Below are positions 39,285-49,573 of a DNA stretch of 64,000 bases, piece after piece. The notes beneath the pieces are model-generated. The model did not search any database and was not told the DNA's origin. It was given only the letters and a program-made list of their open reading frames with translations. The stretch spans positions 66,588 through 130,587 of the forward strand of contig CALSRS010000003.1 of NCBI GenBank assembly GCA_943788815.1, read 5' to 3'. How positions within the stretch are numbered: the stretch's first letter is position 1; every line of letters begins with the position of its first letter. Made by a program: the position numbers and the translations under genes. This stretch comes from an uncultured Gammaproteobacteria bacterium. GTDB lineage: Bacteria > Pseudomonadota > Gammaproteobacteria > Eutrophobiales > Eutrophobiaceae.

Positions 39285-39727
39285 ACTTCCTTGTGTTTAG
39301 AGAGTCTGAGCAGGGCAGATTTTAGCTCGGGGTCATTCATATTATCTGCAATTTCTTCGAGAAATTTTGATGTTTTAGGGGTTAAATTTATTGGTGTATT
39401 CTCTTCTTGCTCTATATATAGTGTTGGACTAACTTTTATTCTAATCGTTTTAATCTTTGGGAAATCAGGTATATTACTAAAGATATCAATAAGTTGCTGT
39501 GTTTTGAACCGTAATTTCGAGGCCCATGCGGGGCTGTCAGTATAGAGAATTGCCGTATCTTCGCTTACACTGGCCAGATAAATATGCTCTGATTCCGGCG
39601 AATTAAGTTTAGATCGCATAATTGACTGGAATCTCAAAAGGGAATAAGAGTGTAAAATAAGCCTGGATATGTCTGGGCCATGACTTAAGATAGCATTGAT
39701 ATTAACGGCGGATTTCATTGGAATCAT
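39281..39727 (-). CDS. dciA: DUF721 protein, probable replicative helicase operator DciA
   Basis: The 148-residue protein fits the DUF721/DciA family. DciA loads the DnaB helicase in the many bacteria that lack DnaC. The N-terminal KH-like part includes [20 protein letters not shown] and the [15 protein letters not shown] segment that is the family's best-kept block; the C-terminal third is helical and charged. The placement between lpxC and the M23-secA pair, on the opposite strand, is the same as in Pseudomonas. I saw no helicase gene nearby, so the call rests on family and synteny. Confidence 0.82.
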   Translation of the reverse strand: MIPMKSAVNINAILSHGPDISRLILHSYSLLRFQSIMRSKLNSPESEHIYLASVSEDTAILYTDSPAWASKLRFKTQQLIDIFSNIPDFPKIKTIRIKVSPTLYIEQEENTPINLTPKTSKFLEEIADNMNDPELKSALLRLSKHKEV

Positions 39728-39763
39728 GGCGGTTAGTGTATAATTATCTATAAAAGAATAATA

Positions 39764-40696
39764 ATGAATATCATATTAATCTCAAATAATCGTAATAAGA
39801 GCTATAAATTGGTTCTAAGACCAATGGTTATTTATGCCATATTTGGATTAATTGCCATTTCAGCTTTTTTTATCTATAAAACTGGCTATTCCCATGCACA
39901 GACTTTATCACTTGATATGTTGCAGGCTGCAAGAACAAACACATACTCAATCTGGCAAAAAGAATTACATCAGCAGGAGAATACGTTAAATCATCTAGAA
40001 GATAGTACCAAGAAATCTCTTGATGCAATGGCAGGAAGATTAAGTATTTTACAGGGTTATGTGATGAGATTAGATGCCCTGGGGTCACGACTTGCAAGTA
40101 TGGCCAATCTTGATGATATCGAATTTGGTGTAGAGAACCCACCTGGAATTGGTGGGCCGATAGACTCCACTGTGGACAAACACATGCAGCTATCCGATTT
40201 GTTAATATCTTTCAATGCCCTTGAGAAAACTCTTCAGGATCGTTCGGAAAAGTTAACTGCAATGGAATCGATGTTAATAAACCGCACACTACAGGAACAA
40301 ACTTCTCCAGGCGGTAAGCCATCTATGGGTGGATACTTATCATCATTATTTGGCTATAGAACTGATCCGATGTCAGGTAGAAAGGAATTTCATGAAGGCC
40401 TTGATTTTGCAGGTAAGCAAGGAACGCCTGTTGTTGCTGTTGCAGCAGGAATTATAACCTGGTCAGGTTCCAGATATGGATATGGAAATATGATAGAAGT
40501 AAGTCATGGGAATGGTTATATAACCAGATATGCCCACAATAATAAAAACCTTGTTTCCGTTGGTGAGAAAGTTGAAAGAGGTGAAGTGATAGCAACGATG
40601 GGAAATACTGGTAGAAGTACCGGAACACATGTGCATTTTGAAGTTATCTATAACGGAAAGCATGTAGATCCGAAAAAATACCTTTCAACAAAGTAG
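39764..40696 (+). CDS. M23-family peptidoglycan metallopeptidase, membrane anchored
   Basis: The 310-residue protein has a short cytoplasmic start, one membrane helix (about 22-40), a helical coiled-coil region (about 60-180) and a C-terminal M23 peptidase domain. Zinc ligands are His210 and Asp214 in FHEGLDFAG and His291 in HVHFE (with His289). The full set suggests an active DD-endopeptidase of the periplasm, not a degenerate EnvC-like activator. The location beside secA and dciA matches an uncharacterised Pseudomonas homologue. It starts 36 bp from the divergent dciA. Confidence 0.9.
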   Translation: MNIILISNNRNKSYKLVLRPMVIYAIFGLIAISAFFIYKTGYSHAQTLSLDMLQAARTNTYSIWQKELHQQENTLNHLEDSTKKSLDAMAGRLSILQGYVMRLDALGSRLASMANLDDIEFGVENPPGIGGPIDSTVDKHMQLSDLLISFNALEKTLQDRSEKLTAMESMLINRTLQEQTSPGGKPSMGGYLSSLFGYRTDPMSGRKEFHEGLDFAGKQGTPVVAVAAGIITWSGSRYGYGNMIEVSHGNGYITRYAHNNKNLVSVGEKVERGEVIATMGNTGRSTGTHVHFEVIYNGKHVDPKKYLSTK

Positions 40697-40750
40697 TAAA
40701 TTTTCTCTAAATCAACTCCTTATTTGGTACCTGCCAGATGATTTTCTCTT

Positions 40751-40756
40751 TATAAT
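40751..40756 (+). promoter_or_regulatory. Candidate -10 element for secA
   Basis: A perfect TATAAT lies in the 131-bp gap between the M23 gene and secA. The best -35-like hexamer (TTGGTA at 40724) is 21 bp away, too far for a typical sigma70 site. No secM-like arrest ORF is visible in this gap. Confidence 0.35.
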
Positions 40757-40827
40757 CACGTTTTGTGGGAATTGATTATCTTAAAAAAGTTGAAATTAAT
40801 TTTATAAAAACTACCTAAATACAGTCA

Positions 40828-43524
40828 ATGTTTAAAAAAATAATTACATCTATATTCGGAAGTAGAAACAATCGTGTGATTCGGCAGTTTCAAAAAACCG
40901 TTGTGATTATTAACTCGCTAGAAGAAGAGTTTTCAAAACTAGAGCCTTCCGATTTTCCCAAAAAGACAAATGAACTTAAAGATAGACACTCTAAAGGAGA
41001 GTCTCTGGATGAATTATTACCAGAGGCATTTGCTCTCGTAAGGGAAGCAAGTGCACGTACTTTAGGTATGCGGCATTTTGACGTTCAGCTAGTTGGTGGG
41101 ATGGTTCTGCATAGCGGAAAAATATCAGAAATGCGCACAGGAGAAGGTAAAACATTAGTAGCCACATTACCGGCATATTTAAATGCCATATCAGGCAAAG
41201 GTGTTCATATTGTGACTGTAAACGATTATCTGGCCAGACGTGATGCAGAATGGATGGGAAATATTTATTCATATTTGGGGTTGAAAACAGGAGTTATAGT
41301 TTCCGGGCTGAATAAGGACGAGCGAAGATTGGCTTATTCTGCAGATATTACATACGGAACAAATAATGAGTATGGGTTTGATTACCTACGAGACAATATG
41401 GCCTTTAGAGAAGAGGACCGTGTGCAAGGTGAATTAAATTACTCAATTGTAGATGAGGTGGATTCAATATTAATTGATGAGGCAAGGACACCTTTGATAA
41501 TTTCGGGTGTGGTTGATGATCGATCAGAATTATACAATGCAATAAATAAGATTATACCCAGGTTAAAGGCATCAGAATCTGAGGATGTAGAAAATGATTT
41601 TACTATCGATGAAAAAACTAAGCAGGCATTTCTAACTGAACAAGGCCACGATAATGTAGAAAATATCTTGACCGAGACCGGCATTATTAAGGAAGGGCAG
41701 AGTTTATATCATCTGGCTAACATCCCAGTATTACATCATTTAAATGCAGCACTACGTGCTCATTCGCTCTTTCATAAAGATGTTGAATATATTGTTCAAG
41801 ATAATGAAGTTGTAATAGTGGACGAGTTTACTGGTCGTACTATGCCTGGACGTCGCTGGTCTGATGGGTTACATCAGGCAATTGAAGCCAAGGAAGGCGT
41901 AACTATTCAAAATGAAAATCAGACGCTGGCTACCATTACATACCAAAACTTTTTTAGATTATATAGCAAGCTTGCGGGAATGACAGGTACTGCAGATACT
42001 GAAGCCTTTGAATTTCAACAAATATATGGACTTGAAGTTATCGTCGTACCAACACATAAAGATATGATTCGAAATGATGAGTCCGATGTAATATTTTTAT
42101 CAGCAGAAGAAAAATTCAAAGCTATCATTGAAGATATTATCGATTGTGTAAATAGAGGGCAGCCTGTTTTGGTTGGAACAGCTTCTATAGAGGTATCTGA
42201 GTACCTTTCAAAGATGCTGAACGTTCAGAATATTAAGCACCAGGTGTTGAATGCCAAATTTCATGAAAAAGAAGCTGAAATTATTATGCAGGCTGGGATG
42301 CCTGGTAACGTAACTATAGCGACAAACATGGCGGGCAGAGGTACAGATATTGTATTGGGTGGTAATCTGGAAGGACAATTAAAATTGCATGTAGAGCAGG
42401 ATGAAGAAACTCTAAATAAAATTAAGCTTGATTGGCAGAAACTTCATAATGACGTAATTAATGCAAACGGATTGCGAGTCATAGGTACCGAGCGCCATGA
42501 ATCACGTAGAATTGATAACCAATTGCGAGGGAGGTCAGGGCGACAAGGTGATCCTGGGTCAACTCGTTTCTATTTATCACTAGAAGATAATTTGATGCGT
42601 ATATTTGCATCAGATAGGGTTGCCGCAATCATGCAAAGACTGGGTATGCAAGAAGGTGAAGCAATTGAATCAAACCTGGTAAGCAAGGCAATTGAGAACG
42701 CACAAAGAAAAGTAGAGGCTCATAACTTTGATGTTCGTAAACATCTTCTGGAATATGATGATGTTGCTAATGATCAACGTAAAGTTATATATGAATGGAG
42801 AAATGATCTGCTGGAAGTAGATGAGATCTCTGAAGATATAAAAAGCATGCGAAATGATATAGTAAATGATTTGTTGAATTTCTATATTCCATCTGGAAGT
42901 TTTGAAGATTCCTGGGACATTAATGGTCTTACTGAAGTAATTGATCATGATTTAGCTATTAAGTTAGATATTAATCAATGGTTGAAGAATGATCAGTCAT
43001 TACATGAAGAATCCTTAAAAGAAAAAATACTATATGAAGTAGAAAAGTTTGCGGAAGAAAAACAAAGAGATATCCCTACGGACCTGATTCGTAGAATAGA
43101 AAAAGATTTTATGCTTGATGTCCTTGATAGGCATTGGAAAGAACATCTTGTTGGTATGGATCATCTCAGGCAGGGTATCGGCCTAAGAAGTTATGCTGCA
43201 AAGAATCCTAAGCAGGAATATAAGCGAGAAGCATTCACAATGTTTCAGGAAATGCTTGAGAATATTAAGAAAGAAGTGATTAGCATATTATCGAAAGTGC
43301 AGGTTCGTTCTGAAGAGGATATTAACGCTGTAAAACATGATTCGAACGTGAATATGCAGTATAACCATCCTGCAGCTCCTAATGCGCTGTCAAATGAAAA
43401 TGCAACGGAAGATGAATCAGCAAAAACACCATTTGTTAGACAGGATAAAAAAATCGGAAGGAATGAGCCTTGTCCATGTGGTTCAGGGAAAAAATATAAG
43501 CAATGCCATGGGCAGCTATCCTGA
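40828..43524 (+). CDS. secA: Protein translocase ATPase SecA
   Basis: SecA is the motor that pushes preproteins through SecYEG. The 898 residues include the Walker A motif MRTGEGKT (102-109), the [17 protein letters not shown] Walker B region, the second helicase motor with [15 protein letters not shown], and the [11 protein letters not shown] arginine-finger block. The C-terminal zinc motif [13 protein letters not shown] (882-894) that binds SecB is intact. The site before the start is poor, so initiation may be regulated or weak. argJ follows 20 bp later. Confidence 0.98.
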   Translation: MFKKIITSIFGSRNNRVIRQFQKTVVIINSLEEEFSKLEPSDFPKKTNELKDRHSKGESLDELLPEAFALVREASARTLGMRHFDVQLVGGMVLHSGKISEMRTGEGKTLVATLPAYLNAISGKGVHIVTVNDYLARRDAEWMGNIYSYLGLKTGVIVSGLNKDERRLAYSADITYGTNNEYGFDYLRDNMAFREEDRVQGELNYSIVDEVDSILIDEARTPLIISGVVDDRSELYNAINKIIPRLKASESEDVENDFTIDEKTKQAFLTEQGHDNVENILTETGIIKEGQSLYHLANIPVLHHLNAALRAHSLFHKDVEYIVQDNEVVIVDEFTGRTMPGRRWSDGLHQAIEAKEGVTIQNENQTLATITYQNFFRLYSKLAGMTGTADTEAFEFQQIYGLEVIVVPTHKDMIRNDESDVIFLSAEEKFKAIIEDIIDCVNRGQPVLVGTASIEVSEYLSKMLNVQNIKHQVLNAKFHEKEAEIIMQAGMPGNVTIATNMAGRGTDIVLGGNLEGQLKLHVEQDEETLNKIKLDWQKLHNDVINANGLRVIGTERHESRRIDNQLRGRSGRQGDPGSTRFYLSLEDNLMRIFASDRVAAIMQRLGMQEGEAIESNLVSKAIENAQRKVEAHNFDVRKHLLEYDDVANDQRKVIYEWRNDLLEVDEISEDIKSMRNDIVNDLLNFYIPSGSFEDSWDINGLTEVIDHDLAIKLDINQWLKNDQSLHEESLKEKILYEVEKFAEEKQRDIPTDLIRRIEKDFMLDVLDRHWKEHLVGMDHLRQGIGLRSYAAKNPKQEYKREAFTMFQEMLENIKKEVISILSKVQVRSEEDINAVKHDSNVNMQYNHPAAPNALSNENATEDESAKTPFVRQDKKIGRNEPCPCGSGKKYKQCHGQLS

Positions 43525-43544
43525 ATTTATAAGCTTAAATTATT

Positions 43545-44765
43545 ATGGTGGAGAGTACTTCAGTTAATAATATCAACTCAGTTCCTGGAATATTATTATC
43601 ATCAACCAGCGCAGGAATTTATAAAAATAAACGAAATGATGTGACATTAATTCGTTTATGCCCAAATGCATCTGTCGCAGCAGTTTTTACCAAAAATAGT
43701 TTTGCTGCAGCTCCCGTCATTATTGCCAAAAAACACCTCTTACTTGAAGATTCTCCTGAATTCTTAATAATTAATGCTGGTAATGCTAATGCAGGACTAG
43801 GTAAAAAGGGCGAGCTTAGTGCGCTAGAGACATGTAATAGCATCTCAAATGCGGCGGGTTGTGAAATTCAAGCAATCCTTCCATTTTCAACTGGAGTAAT
43901 AGGCGAAGTATTGCCCGTTGAGAAAATAACTAAGGTAATACCAGATCTTATTGCAAAGCTTGAACCAGGTGGTTGGCTGGAATCAGCTAGAGCAATAATG
44001 ACAACAGATACGTTTGAAAAAGTTATTTCTACTGAAGTTGTAATTAATGAAAAAAAAATCACAATTACTGGTATTGCAAAAGGGTCTGGGATGATTAGAC
44101 CAGATATGGCAACAATGCTGGCATTTATTGGAACTGATGTGTCAATTGATTCCAAAGTATTACAGCATTTACTCCAGGAAGTAATTAATATTACATTCAA
44201 CAAAATAACTGTAGATGGTGACACCTCAACTAACGATGCTTGTGTGGTAATGGCAACCGGTAAAGGAGGAAATAGTAAGATAACTAATTCTAACGGGATT
44301 GAATATAATTTATTAAAAGATGCGATACATAAGGTATGTGAGTTTCTTGCTAAATCCATCATCAAAGATGGAGAAGGTGCTACGAAGTTTATTGAAGTAA
44401 ATGTGAACGGAGGAGACTCGCCTCAAGAATGTTTACAAGTTGCATATGCAATTTCTCATTCACCTCTGGTAAAAACTGCTTTTTTTGCTTGCGATCCTAA
44501 TTGGGGAAGAATATTAGCAGCAATTGGCAAGGCGGGGGTTATTAATCTTGATACAGAAGGAATCAATATATTTATAAATGAGTATTGCATCGTAAAGAAT
44601 GGGATGAGATATCATGATTATAGTGAAGAACAAGGAGTTTCTGCTATGTCAAAATCTGAAATTACGCTTACAGTAGAACTTGGTAGGGGTGAATATAAGG
44701 AAAGTATATGGACATGTGACCTATCACATGAATATGTCAGTATTAATGCTGATTACAGGTCCTGA
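43545..44765 (+). CDS. argJ: Bifunctional glutamate N-acetyltransferase / amino-acid acetyltransferase
   Basis: ArgJ recycles the acetyl group from acetylornithine to glutamate in arginine synthesis. The 406-residue precursor should cleave itself between Ala189 and Thr190 in the motif PDMATMLAF, giving alpha and beta chains. Other family blocks are STGVIGE, TVDGDTSTNDAC and CDPNWGRILAAIG. Whether it also makes acetylglutamate from acetyl-CoA cannot be read from sequence. Order secA-argJ-nudix is shared with Pseudomonas. Confidence 0.96.
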   Translation: MVESTSVNNINSVPGILLSSTSAGIYKNKRNDVTLIRLCPNASVAAVFTKNSFAAAPVIIAKKHLLLEDSPEFLIINAGNANAGLGKKGELSALETCNSISNAAGCEIQAILPFSTGVIGEVLPVEKITKVIPDLIAKLEPGGWLESARAIMTTDTFEKVISTEVVINEKKITITGIAKGSGMIRPDMATMLAFIGTDVSIDSKVLQHLLQEVINITFNKITVDGDTSTNDACVVMATGKGGNSKITNSNGIEYNLLKDAIHKVCEFLAKSIIKDGEGATKFIEVNVNGGDSPQECLQVAYAISHSPLVKTAFFACDPNWGRILAAIGKAGVINLDTEGINIFINEYCIVKNGMRYHDYSEEQGVSAMSKSEITLTVELGRGEYKESIWTCDLSHEYVSINADYRS

Positions 44766-44786
44766 ACTTTTATTTGAATTTTTAAT

Positions 44787-45803
44787 ATGATGCCCGAGTC
44801 TCGACAGCAAGTTATTGTCGGAATTATTTACAATCAAACACTTGATTCTGTTCTGATATCAAAACGCCCTTACAGCAAACCGCAAGGAGGTATGTGGGAA
44901 TTTCCTGGTGGTAAACCACTACCTGATGAATCAGAGTTTAAAACCTTATCGCGTGAAATTGAAGAAGAAACTGGACTCAAAGTTGTAAATGCACACAAAA
45001 TTCAGGTTATAAATCACGACTATGTTGATTTGAAAACCACATTAAATATATGGATAGTTGATCGCTGGACAGGTGAGTATGCCAGTAGGGAAGGTCAGAT
45101 TATAAAATGGTGTAATGTTGATGATTTGATAAACTATCATTTTCCAGAGGCTAATAAAAATCTGCTTAAAATATTAAAGCTCCCAATCTTGTATTTGATT
45201 ACACCTGATCTCAAGCATTATAACGAAAATTATTTTTATACGATTAATAGATATCTCGAAAATGGTTTAAAATTAATTCAATTTAGATGCCCATCTTTGC
45301 CAATACATGAACGCATGGCAGTTGCAGGACGATTAAAAAAATTATGTAATCAATTTAACTGTCTGATGATATATAACGGTAGTCAGAACGAAGCGGAAGC
45401 AGTAGGGGCTGACGGTGTACATTTATCAAGTAAAAATTTGATGAATTATCATCCACAGAAAACAGCAGAAAATTTTTATCTGGCTGCTTCGTGTCATAAT
45501 ACTTATGAATTAAGTCAGGCAAAGAAATGTAATCTGGACTTTTGTGTCATTGGACCTGTTCATAATACCACAAGCCACGAACACACAATTCCACTGGGAT
45601 GGGAGAATATCTCTAATCTTACGAAAGGTGTGCCATTTCCTGTATATGCATTGGGCGGAATAAAACATTCAGATACTATTAAGGCCCTTAATTCAGGATG
45701 TTATGGTATTTCAATGATATCTGGCATATGGGATTCAGATATAGGAATTGAAATTATAAAGAAGTATGGAGGTCGTCCAAGTCATATGCCCAATTTCAGC
45801 TAA
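44787..45803 (+). CDS. Nudix hydrolase (MutT-like) fused to a ThiE-like domain
   Basis: The 338-residue protein has two domains. Residues 1-130 form a Nudix domain with a full Nudix box GKPLPDESEFKTLSREIEEE followed by TGL, as in MutT, which clears 8-oxo-dGTP. Residues 135-338 resemble thiamine phosphate synthase: LITPDL, FRC, ADGVHLSSKNL, VIGPVHNTTS and YALGGI. The ThiE catalytic and metal residues are largely replaced (see findings), so TMP synthesis is doubtful. The fusion is common at this locus in gammaproteobacteria. It is convergent with yacG. Confidence 0.9.
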   Translation: MMPESRQQVIVGIIYNQTLDSVLISKRPYSKPQGGMWEFPGGKPLPDESEFKTLSREIEEETGLKVVNAHKIQVINHDYVDLKTTLNIWIVDRWTGEYASREGQIIKWCNVDDLINYHFPEANKNLLKILKLPILYLITPDLKHYNENYFYTINRYLENGLKLIQFRCPSLPIHERMAVAGRLKKLCNQFNCLMIYNGSQNEAEAVGADGVHLSSKNLMNYHPQKTAENFYLAASCHNTYELSQAKKCNLDFCVIGPVHNTTSHEHTIPLGWENISNLTKGVPFPVYALGGIKHSDTIKALNSGCYGISMISGIWDSDIGIEIIKKYGGRPSHMPNFS

Positions 45804-45815
45804 CATGTCTGAAAT

Positions 45816-46004
45816 TTAGTGTTTAGTGAAATTACCAATATCAGTTTCATCCAGCATAGGCTCAATATTTTCCTCAGATATCTTATGGTTTTCAGTTAAC
45901 CAATCACCAAGATCAATTAGTCGACAGCGTTCTGAACAAAATGGAAATGAATCATTATTTTTGATTTTATCGAATCTTTTATTACAAGCGGGGCACTTAT
46001 TCAT
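45816..46004 (-). CDS. yacG: Zinc-binding DNA gyrase inhibitor YacG
   Basis: YacG is a tiny zinc protein that binds GyrB and inhibits gyrase in E. coli. The 62-residue product has CPAC near the N-terminus and FCSERCR with the conserved LIDLGDWL block, four cysteines in CxxC and CxxxC pairs. ATG 46004 overlaps the zapD stop by 4 bp; a TTG four codons upstream is less likely. It ends the coaE-zapD-yacG group. Confidence 0.93.
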   Translation of the reverse strand: MNKCPACNKRFDKIKNNDSFPFCSERCRLIDLGDWLTENHKISEENIEPMLDETDIGNFTKH

Positions 46005-46771
46005 AATATGCAACAATGTAATTGAAAGTCTAGATTATCATCTGTCTGTACAGGTCTTCCGGAAGTATCTTCCTGGAGTAAAAAACGGATTGTAAACCTG
46101 TGTTTGCCAGCACTTATTTCAGGAAAATAAATTGAATCATTCGGCATAATAATGCGGATTAACTGACAATTAACATTTTGTTCAAGAGATTTTTGAAAAA
46201 AACCTTTTTCAGCTTTTTCAATAGTAGGATTGCTGCTGTTTCTTATCAGGTTGATTATTAGAAATATGCTACGTTTAATAACCCGGAAGTCTTTTTGCCA
46301 CTCAGATATTCTCAATTTTAATTGGTCTGCAGGTCTGTTTAACCAGAAATGATACGCAGGAATATCAAAATTGCAGGAACCTCCCAGTATTGCATTACGT
46401 TGTTTTACAGTGCTAATTAATTCATCCTGACGCAACAACAGGCCAGGTTGGCAGTTTTTGTCACGTAATTCCTCAATATTATTACTTATGTCACCTAAAA
46501 TTAAATCCAGCCGTTTAAGATCCACGCCAGGGCTTTTTTTTAAGGAATTTAAGGTTTTCGAATGCCTATCTAGTTCTTTGATGATTTCATTTTTTATGTC
46601 AGTTCTACTAATTAGATCATTAATATTTAATAAAGAGTCAATTGTAGAGCGGATATCCCATTCAGTATGTCCTGACATAAAGTGATCATTTAATCGGAAT
46701 AGATGCGCCAGTCTGAGGAACGTTCTTACACGTTCATTTAGCGGCTGCTCATAAATAATTTCTGTATTCAC
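46001..46771 (-). CDS. zapD: Cell division protein ZapD
   Basis: ZapD binds the C-terminal peptide of FtsZ and bundles FtsZ filaments. The 256 residues begin with IIYEQPLNERVRTFLRLAHL, the most conserved segment, followed by an all-helical domain, and end in a beta-rich region. It overlaps coaE and yacG by 4 bp on each side. coaE-zapD-yacG is a conserved trio in gammaproteobacteria. Confidence 0.93.
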   Translation of the reverse strand: MNTEIIYEQPLNERVRTFLRLAHLFRLNDHFMSGHTEWDIRSTIDSLLNINDLISRTDIKNEIIKELDRHSKTLNSLKKSPGVDLKRLDLILGDISNNIEELRDKNCQPGLLLRQDELISTVKQRNAILGGSCNFDIPAYHFWLNRPADQLKLRISEWQKDFRVIKRSIFLIINLIRNSSNPTIEKAEKGFFQKSLEQNVNCQLIRIIMPNDSIYFPEISAGKHRFTIRFLLQEDTSGRPVQTDDNLDFQLHCCIL

Positions 46772-47388
46772 AGTATTTGATTATTTGATAATGATCTTTT
46801 TGTATAAATTTCATGTAATTTCTGGACCTGGTTCTCCAGAGATTCCAATGCGCAATTGTTGGTAATAATTTCGTTTGCTTTATTTAATCGTTCTTCCCGA
46901 TTAACTTGATTAGAAATTATACCTGTTGCAATTACTGGTGTAATCCCATCTCTACTTAATATCCTTTCAAGCTGCAATTCTTCCTTGCAATCAATAACAA
47001 GTATCGTGTCTACAAGATCATCTGAGTCTGTTTCAAACAGTAATGGAATACTTAAAATACAGTATCCAGTATCTATATCTTGAATCTTTTTTTCAATAGA
47101 TTCAAAAACTTTTGGATGCAGAATTGCTTCGAGCTTTTTTCTGGATGTTCTATCTTTAAATACTTTATCTCGTAAGGCTTTACGATTTAGTTCATTAGAT
47201 GAGTCAAAAACCTCCGTGCCAAATGTTGCTTTAATTTCATCTAGCGCAGGAGTGCCAGGTAGAGTTAATTGGTGACTGATATCGTCTGCATCAATAATCG
47301 CTATCCCTAACTTTTCAAATAATTTTGCGACAGTCGTTTTCCCGCAACCAATACCCCCAGTCAAACCAACTTTATAAGGAATTGCCAC
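46768..47388 (-). CDS. coaE: Dephospho-CoA kinase
   Basis: CoaE phosphorylates dephospho-CoA, the last step of CoA synthesis. The 206 residues carry the P-loop GLTGGIGCGKTT (8-19) and DADDISHQLT, with the LID and CoA-binding regions following. The start is GTG at 47388, directly after the pilD stop (no gap). It overlaps zapD by 4 bp. Confidence 0.96.
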   Translation of the reverse strand: MAIPYKVGLTGGIGCGKTTVAKLFEKLGIAIIDADDISHQLTLPGTPALDEIKATFGTEVFDSSNELNRKALRDKVFKDRTSRKKLEAILHPKVFESIEKKIQDIDTGYCILSIPLLFETDSDDLVDTILVIDCKEELQLERILSRDGITPVIATGIISNQVNREERLNKANEIITNNCALESLENQVQKLHEIYTKRSLSNNQIL

Positions 47389-48261
47389 TTATTTTAATGC
47401 CCAGTTTATATAAAGACCGGTTAAAAAATTTCCATACATTAATGCTATCCAACCAGCTGCAGCTAAAAATGGGCCAAATGGTATTGGATGACTGTTTTTA
47501 TGATTTTTTAATACCATGAGTCCTATTCCGACTATAGAGCCAACAATAGATGAAATGATAATAATGAGGGGTAAGTATTGCCAGCCTAACCAGGCACCTA
47601 GCATAGCAAGAAGCTTAAAATCACCATGGCCCATACCTTCTTTACCAGTTAGTAGTTTAAATACGATATAAACTGACCATAAGGAGAGATAACCAAATAT
47701 TGCACCATAGAGGCTTGAATAAATATCAGTAAAGATACCAAACATGTTGCAAATTATTCCTAACCACAAAAATGGTATTGTAATACTGTCTGGAAGTAAT
47801 TTATGGTCATAATCTATTGCGGTAAGTGTTATTAGTGACCATGTAAATAAAAACGCAAATAACGATTTTATGCTAACACCAAAATTTAATGCTACAGCAA
47901 TGATTAGTAAACAACTTGTAAGTTCTATTAGTGGGTATCTCTTTGCAATATTTGTATTGCAGTGCCTGCATTTACCTGCAAGCAATAGAAAACTGATAAT
48001 TGGAATATTATCCAAAGGATGAATTTTATTATTACAAGATGGGCATGATGAGGAAGGCAAAAGCAGATTAAATTCAGGAACGGGGCTATTGTCATCACCC
48101 ATGCCTAGTAGAATTTTGCACTCTTTTTTCCATTCAGACTCCATCATTTTAGGGAGTCGATATATTACTACATTCAGGAAGCTTCCAATTAGAAGAGCAA
48201 GAACGCCGGATGTAATATAAAAAAACATCGGGTTTTGCTGAAAGACAGTCAACAAGTTCAT
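47389..48261 (-). CDS. pilD: Type IV prepilin peptidase and N-methyltransferase
   Basis: PilD cleaves and methylates type IV prepilins and related pseudopilins in the inner membrane. The 290 residues have about eight membrane helices, an N-terminal cytoplasmic zinc loop with two CxxC pairs (CPSC and CRHC), and catalytic Asp residues in AIDYDHKLLPD and GHGDFKLLAMLG. ATG 48261 is used; an in-frame TTG three codons upstream is possible. The pilB-pilC-pilD order is typical, with coaE directly after. Confidence 0.96.
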   Translation of the reverse strand: MNLLTVFQQNPMFFYITSGVLALLIGSFLNVVIYRLPKMMESEWKKECKILLGMGDDNSPVPEFNLLLPSSSCPSCNNKIHPLDNIPIISFLLLAGKCRHCNTNIAKRYPLIELTSCLLIIAVALNFGVSIKSLFAFLFTWSLITLTAIDYDHKLLPDSITIPFLWLGIICNMFGIFTDIYSSLYGAIFGYLSLWSVYIVFKLLTGKEGMGHGDFKLLAMLGAWLGWQYLPLIIIISSIVGSIVGIGLMVLKNHKNSHPIPFGPFLAAAGWIALMYGNFLTGLYINWALK

Positions 48262-48346
48262 ATTAGGCAAAAAGAAATATCTCTGATGATAAATATACTA
48301 TCAACACGATACAGTAATTAGGTGTTAGGCAAAACAGACTTGTCGA

Positions 48347-49567
48347 TTAGACGACTGCACCCATCTTGAAGATTGGAAGGTACATTCCGATTACGATACC
48401 ACCGATAACCACACCCAAGAACGCCATAATCATAGGCTCAAGTAAACTGGTAAGGGCTTCCACTGCATCATCTACTTCTTGCTCATACCAGTCAGCTACT
48501 TTTCCTAGCATAGTGTCTATTGCACCGGATTCTTCACCAATGGCTACCATTTGTACAACCATATTTGGGAACAGGCCAGTTTCTCGCATGCTCGCCTGTA
48601 ATTGTGTGCCGGTAGAAATTTCATCTTTCATTTTCATAACTGCGTCATAAAACACAATATTTCCGCAGGCACCGGCAACGGAGTTCATGGCCTCAACCAA
48701 AGGCGTACCGGCAGCAAACATTGTTTCCAGAGTACGAGCAAACCGTGCGATAGCTGATTTTTCCAGTATCATACCGATTACTGGAATCTTTAATGAATAT
48801 CGATCCATGTATTCACCGAACTTCTTGGATCGTTTCTTAAGTTCTAGCACGCCATATACGGTTCCACCGATGACTCCAAAAATGAGATACCATTGATCGA
48901 CAAAGAAATTTGATGAATCGACCAGAAATTGTGTGAGTGCAGGAAGATCTGCACCAAAACTGGAAAACAGTTCTGAGAATTGAGGTATCACAAAAATCAT
49001 AAGTATAGTCACGATAATAAACGCAACGACAATAACCGCTGTTGGATAAAAGAGCGCTGCTTTAATTTTTGATTTTAAAGCTTCAGTCTTTTCCATGTAG
49101 GTGGCAAGCTTGTGTAATATAGCTTCCAAAATACCTGCTTGTTCACCTGCTTCTACCAGGTTGCAATAGAGCATGTTGAAGTTGAGGGGATGCTTTTTCA
49201 AAGCATCAGTGAGTGAATTGCCTGCTTCTACATCTGCTTTGACCGAAAGAATCAAATCTTGCATAGCGGCATTTTCATGACCATTCCCTACTATTTCAAA
49301 TGCCTGTACGAGAGGGACTCCGGAGGACATCATTGTTGCTAGCTGTCGACTAAAGACTGTTATGTCTTTAGGTGTAACTTTACCTTTGCTGGCTCCACCT
49401 AATAGCGGTTTGGGTTTTTTCTTAACTTTAAGCGGATTAACTCCCTGTTTGCGGAGCATGGCTTTAACCAGGGCATCACTTTTCCCAGGCATTTCTCCCT
49501 TAACTTTTTTTCCTGATTTATCCGTTCCTTCCCAGGCGAATATGTCAGCTTTTGCAGCTTCTGCCAT
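48347..49567 (-). CDS. pilC: Type IV pilus inner-membrane platform protein PilC
   Basis: PilC is the platform protein that works with PilB ATPase to build pili. The 406 residues hold two copies of the GspF domain (about 70-195 and 275-400), with FSRQLATMMSSGVPLVQAFE in the first and FARTLETMFAAGTPLVEAMN in the second, and three or four membrane helices. It starts 6 bp after pilB. The 76 bp before pilD contain no gene. Confidence 0.96.
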   Translation of the reverse strand: MAEAAKADIFAWEGTDKSGKKVKGEMPGKSDALVKAMLRKQGVNPLKVKKKPKPLLGGASKGKVTPKDITVFSRQLATMMSSGVPLVQAFEIVGNGHENAAMQDLILSVKADVEAGNSLTDALKKHPLNFNMLYCNLVEAGEQAGILEAILHKLATYMEKTEALKSKIKAALFYPTAVIVVAFIIVTILMIFVIPQFSELFSSFGADLPALTQFLVDSSNFFVDQWYLIFGVIGGTVYGVLELKKRSKKFGEYMDRYSLKIPVIGMILEKSAIARFARTLETMFAAGTPLVEAMNSVAGACGNIVFYDAVMKMKDEISTGTQLQASMRETGLFPNMVVQMVAIGEESGAIDTMLGKVADWYEQEVDDAVEALTSLLEPMIMAFLGVVIGGIVIGMYLPIFKMGAVV

Positions 49568-49573
49568 AATTAA

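Noticed and set aside
40697-40827. A secM-type arrest peptide gene upstream of secA
   Set aside because: No ORF with a signal peptide or arrest motif fits in the 131-bp gap; the upstream gene is an M23 peptidase.
43524-43545. Palindrome AATTTATAAGCTTAAATT between secA and argJ
   Set aside because: AT-rich short arms that occur readily in this base composition; no adjacent U-tract or promoter element gives it a role.
43868-44365. A 165-codon antisense ORF within argJ, and similar long antisense ORFs in pilB, murD and murA
   Set aside because: These mirror the codon pattern of the true gene, lack ribosome-binding sites and show low-complexity, Ser/Ile-rich translations.
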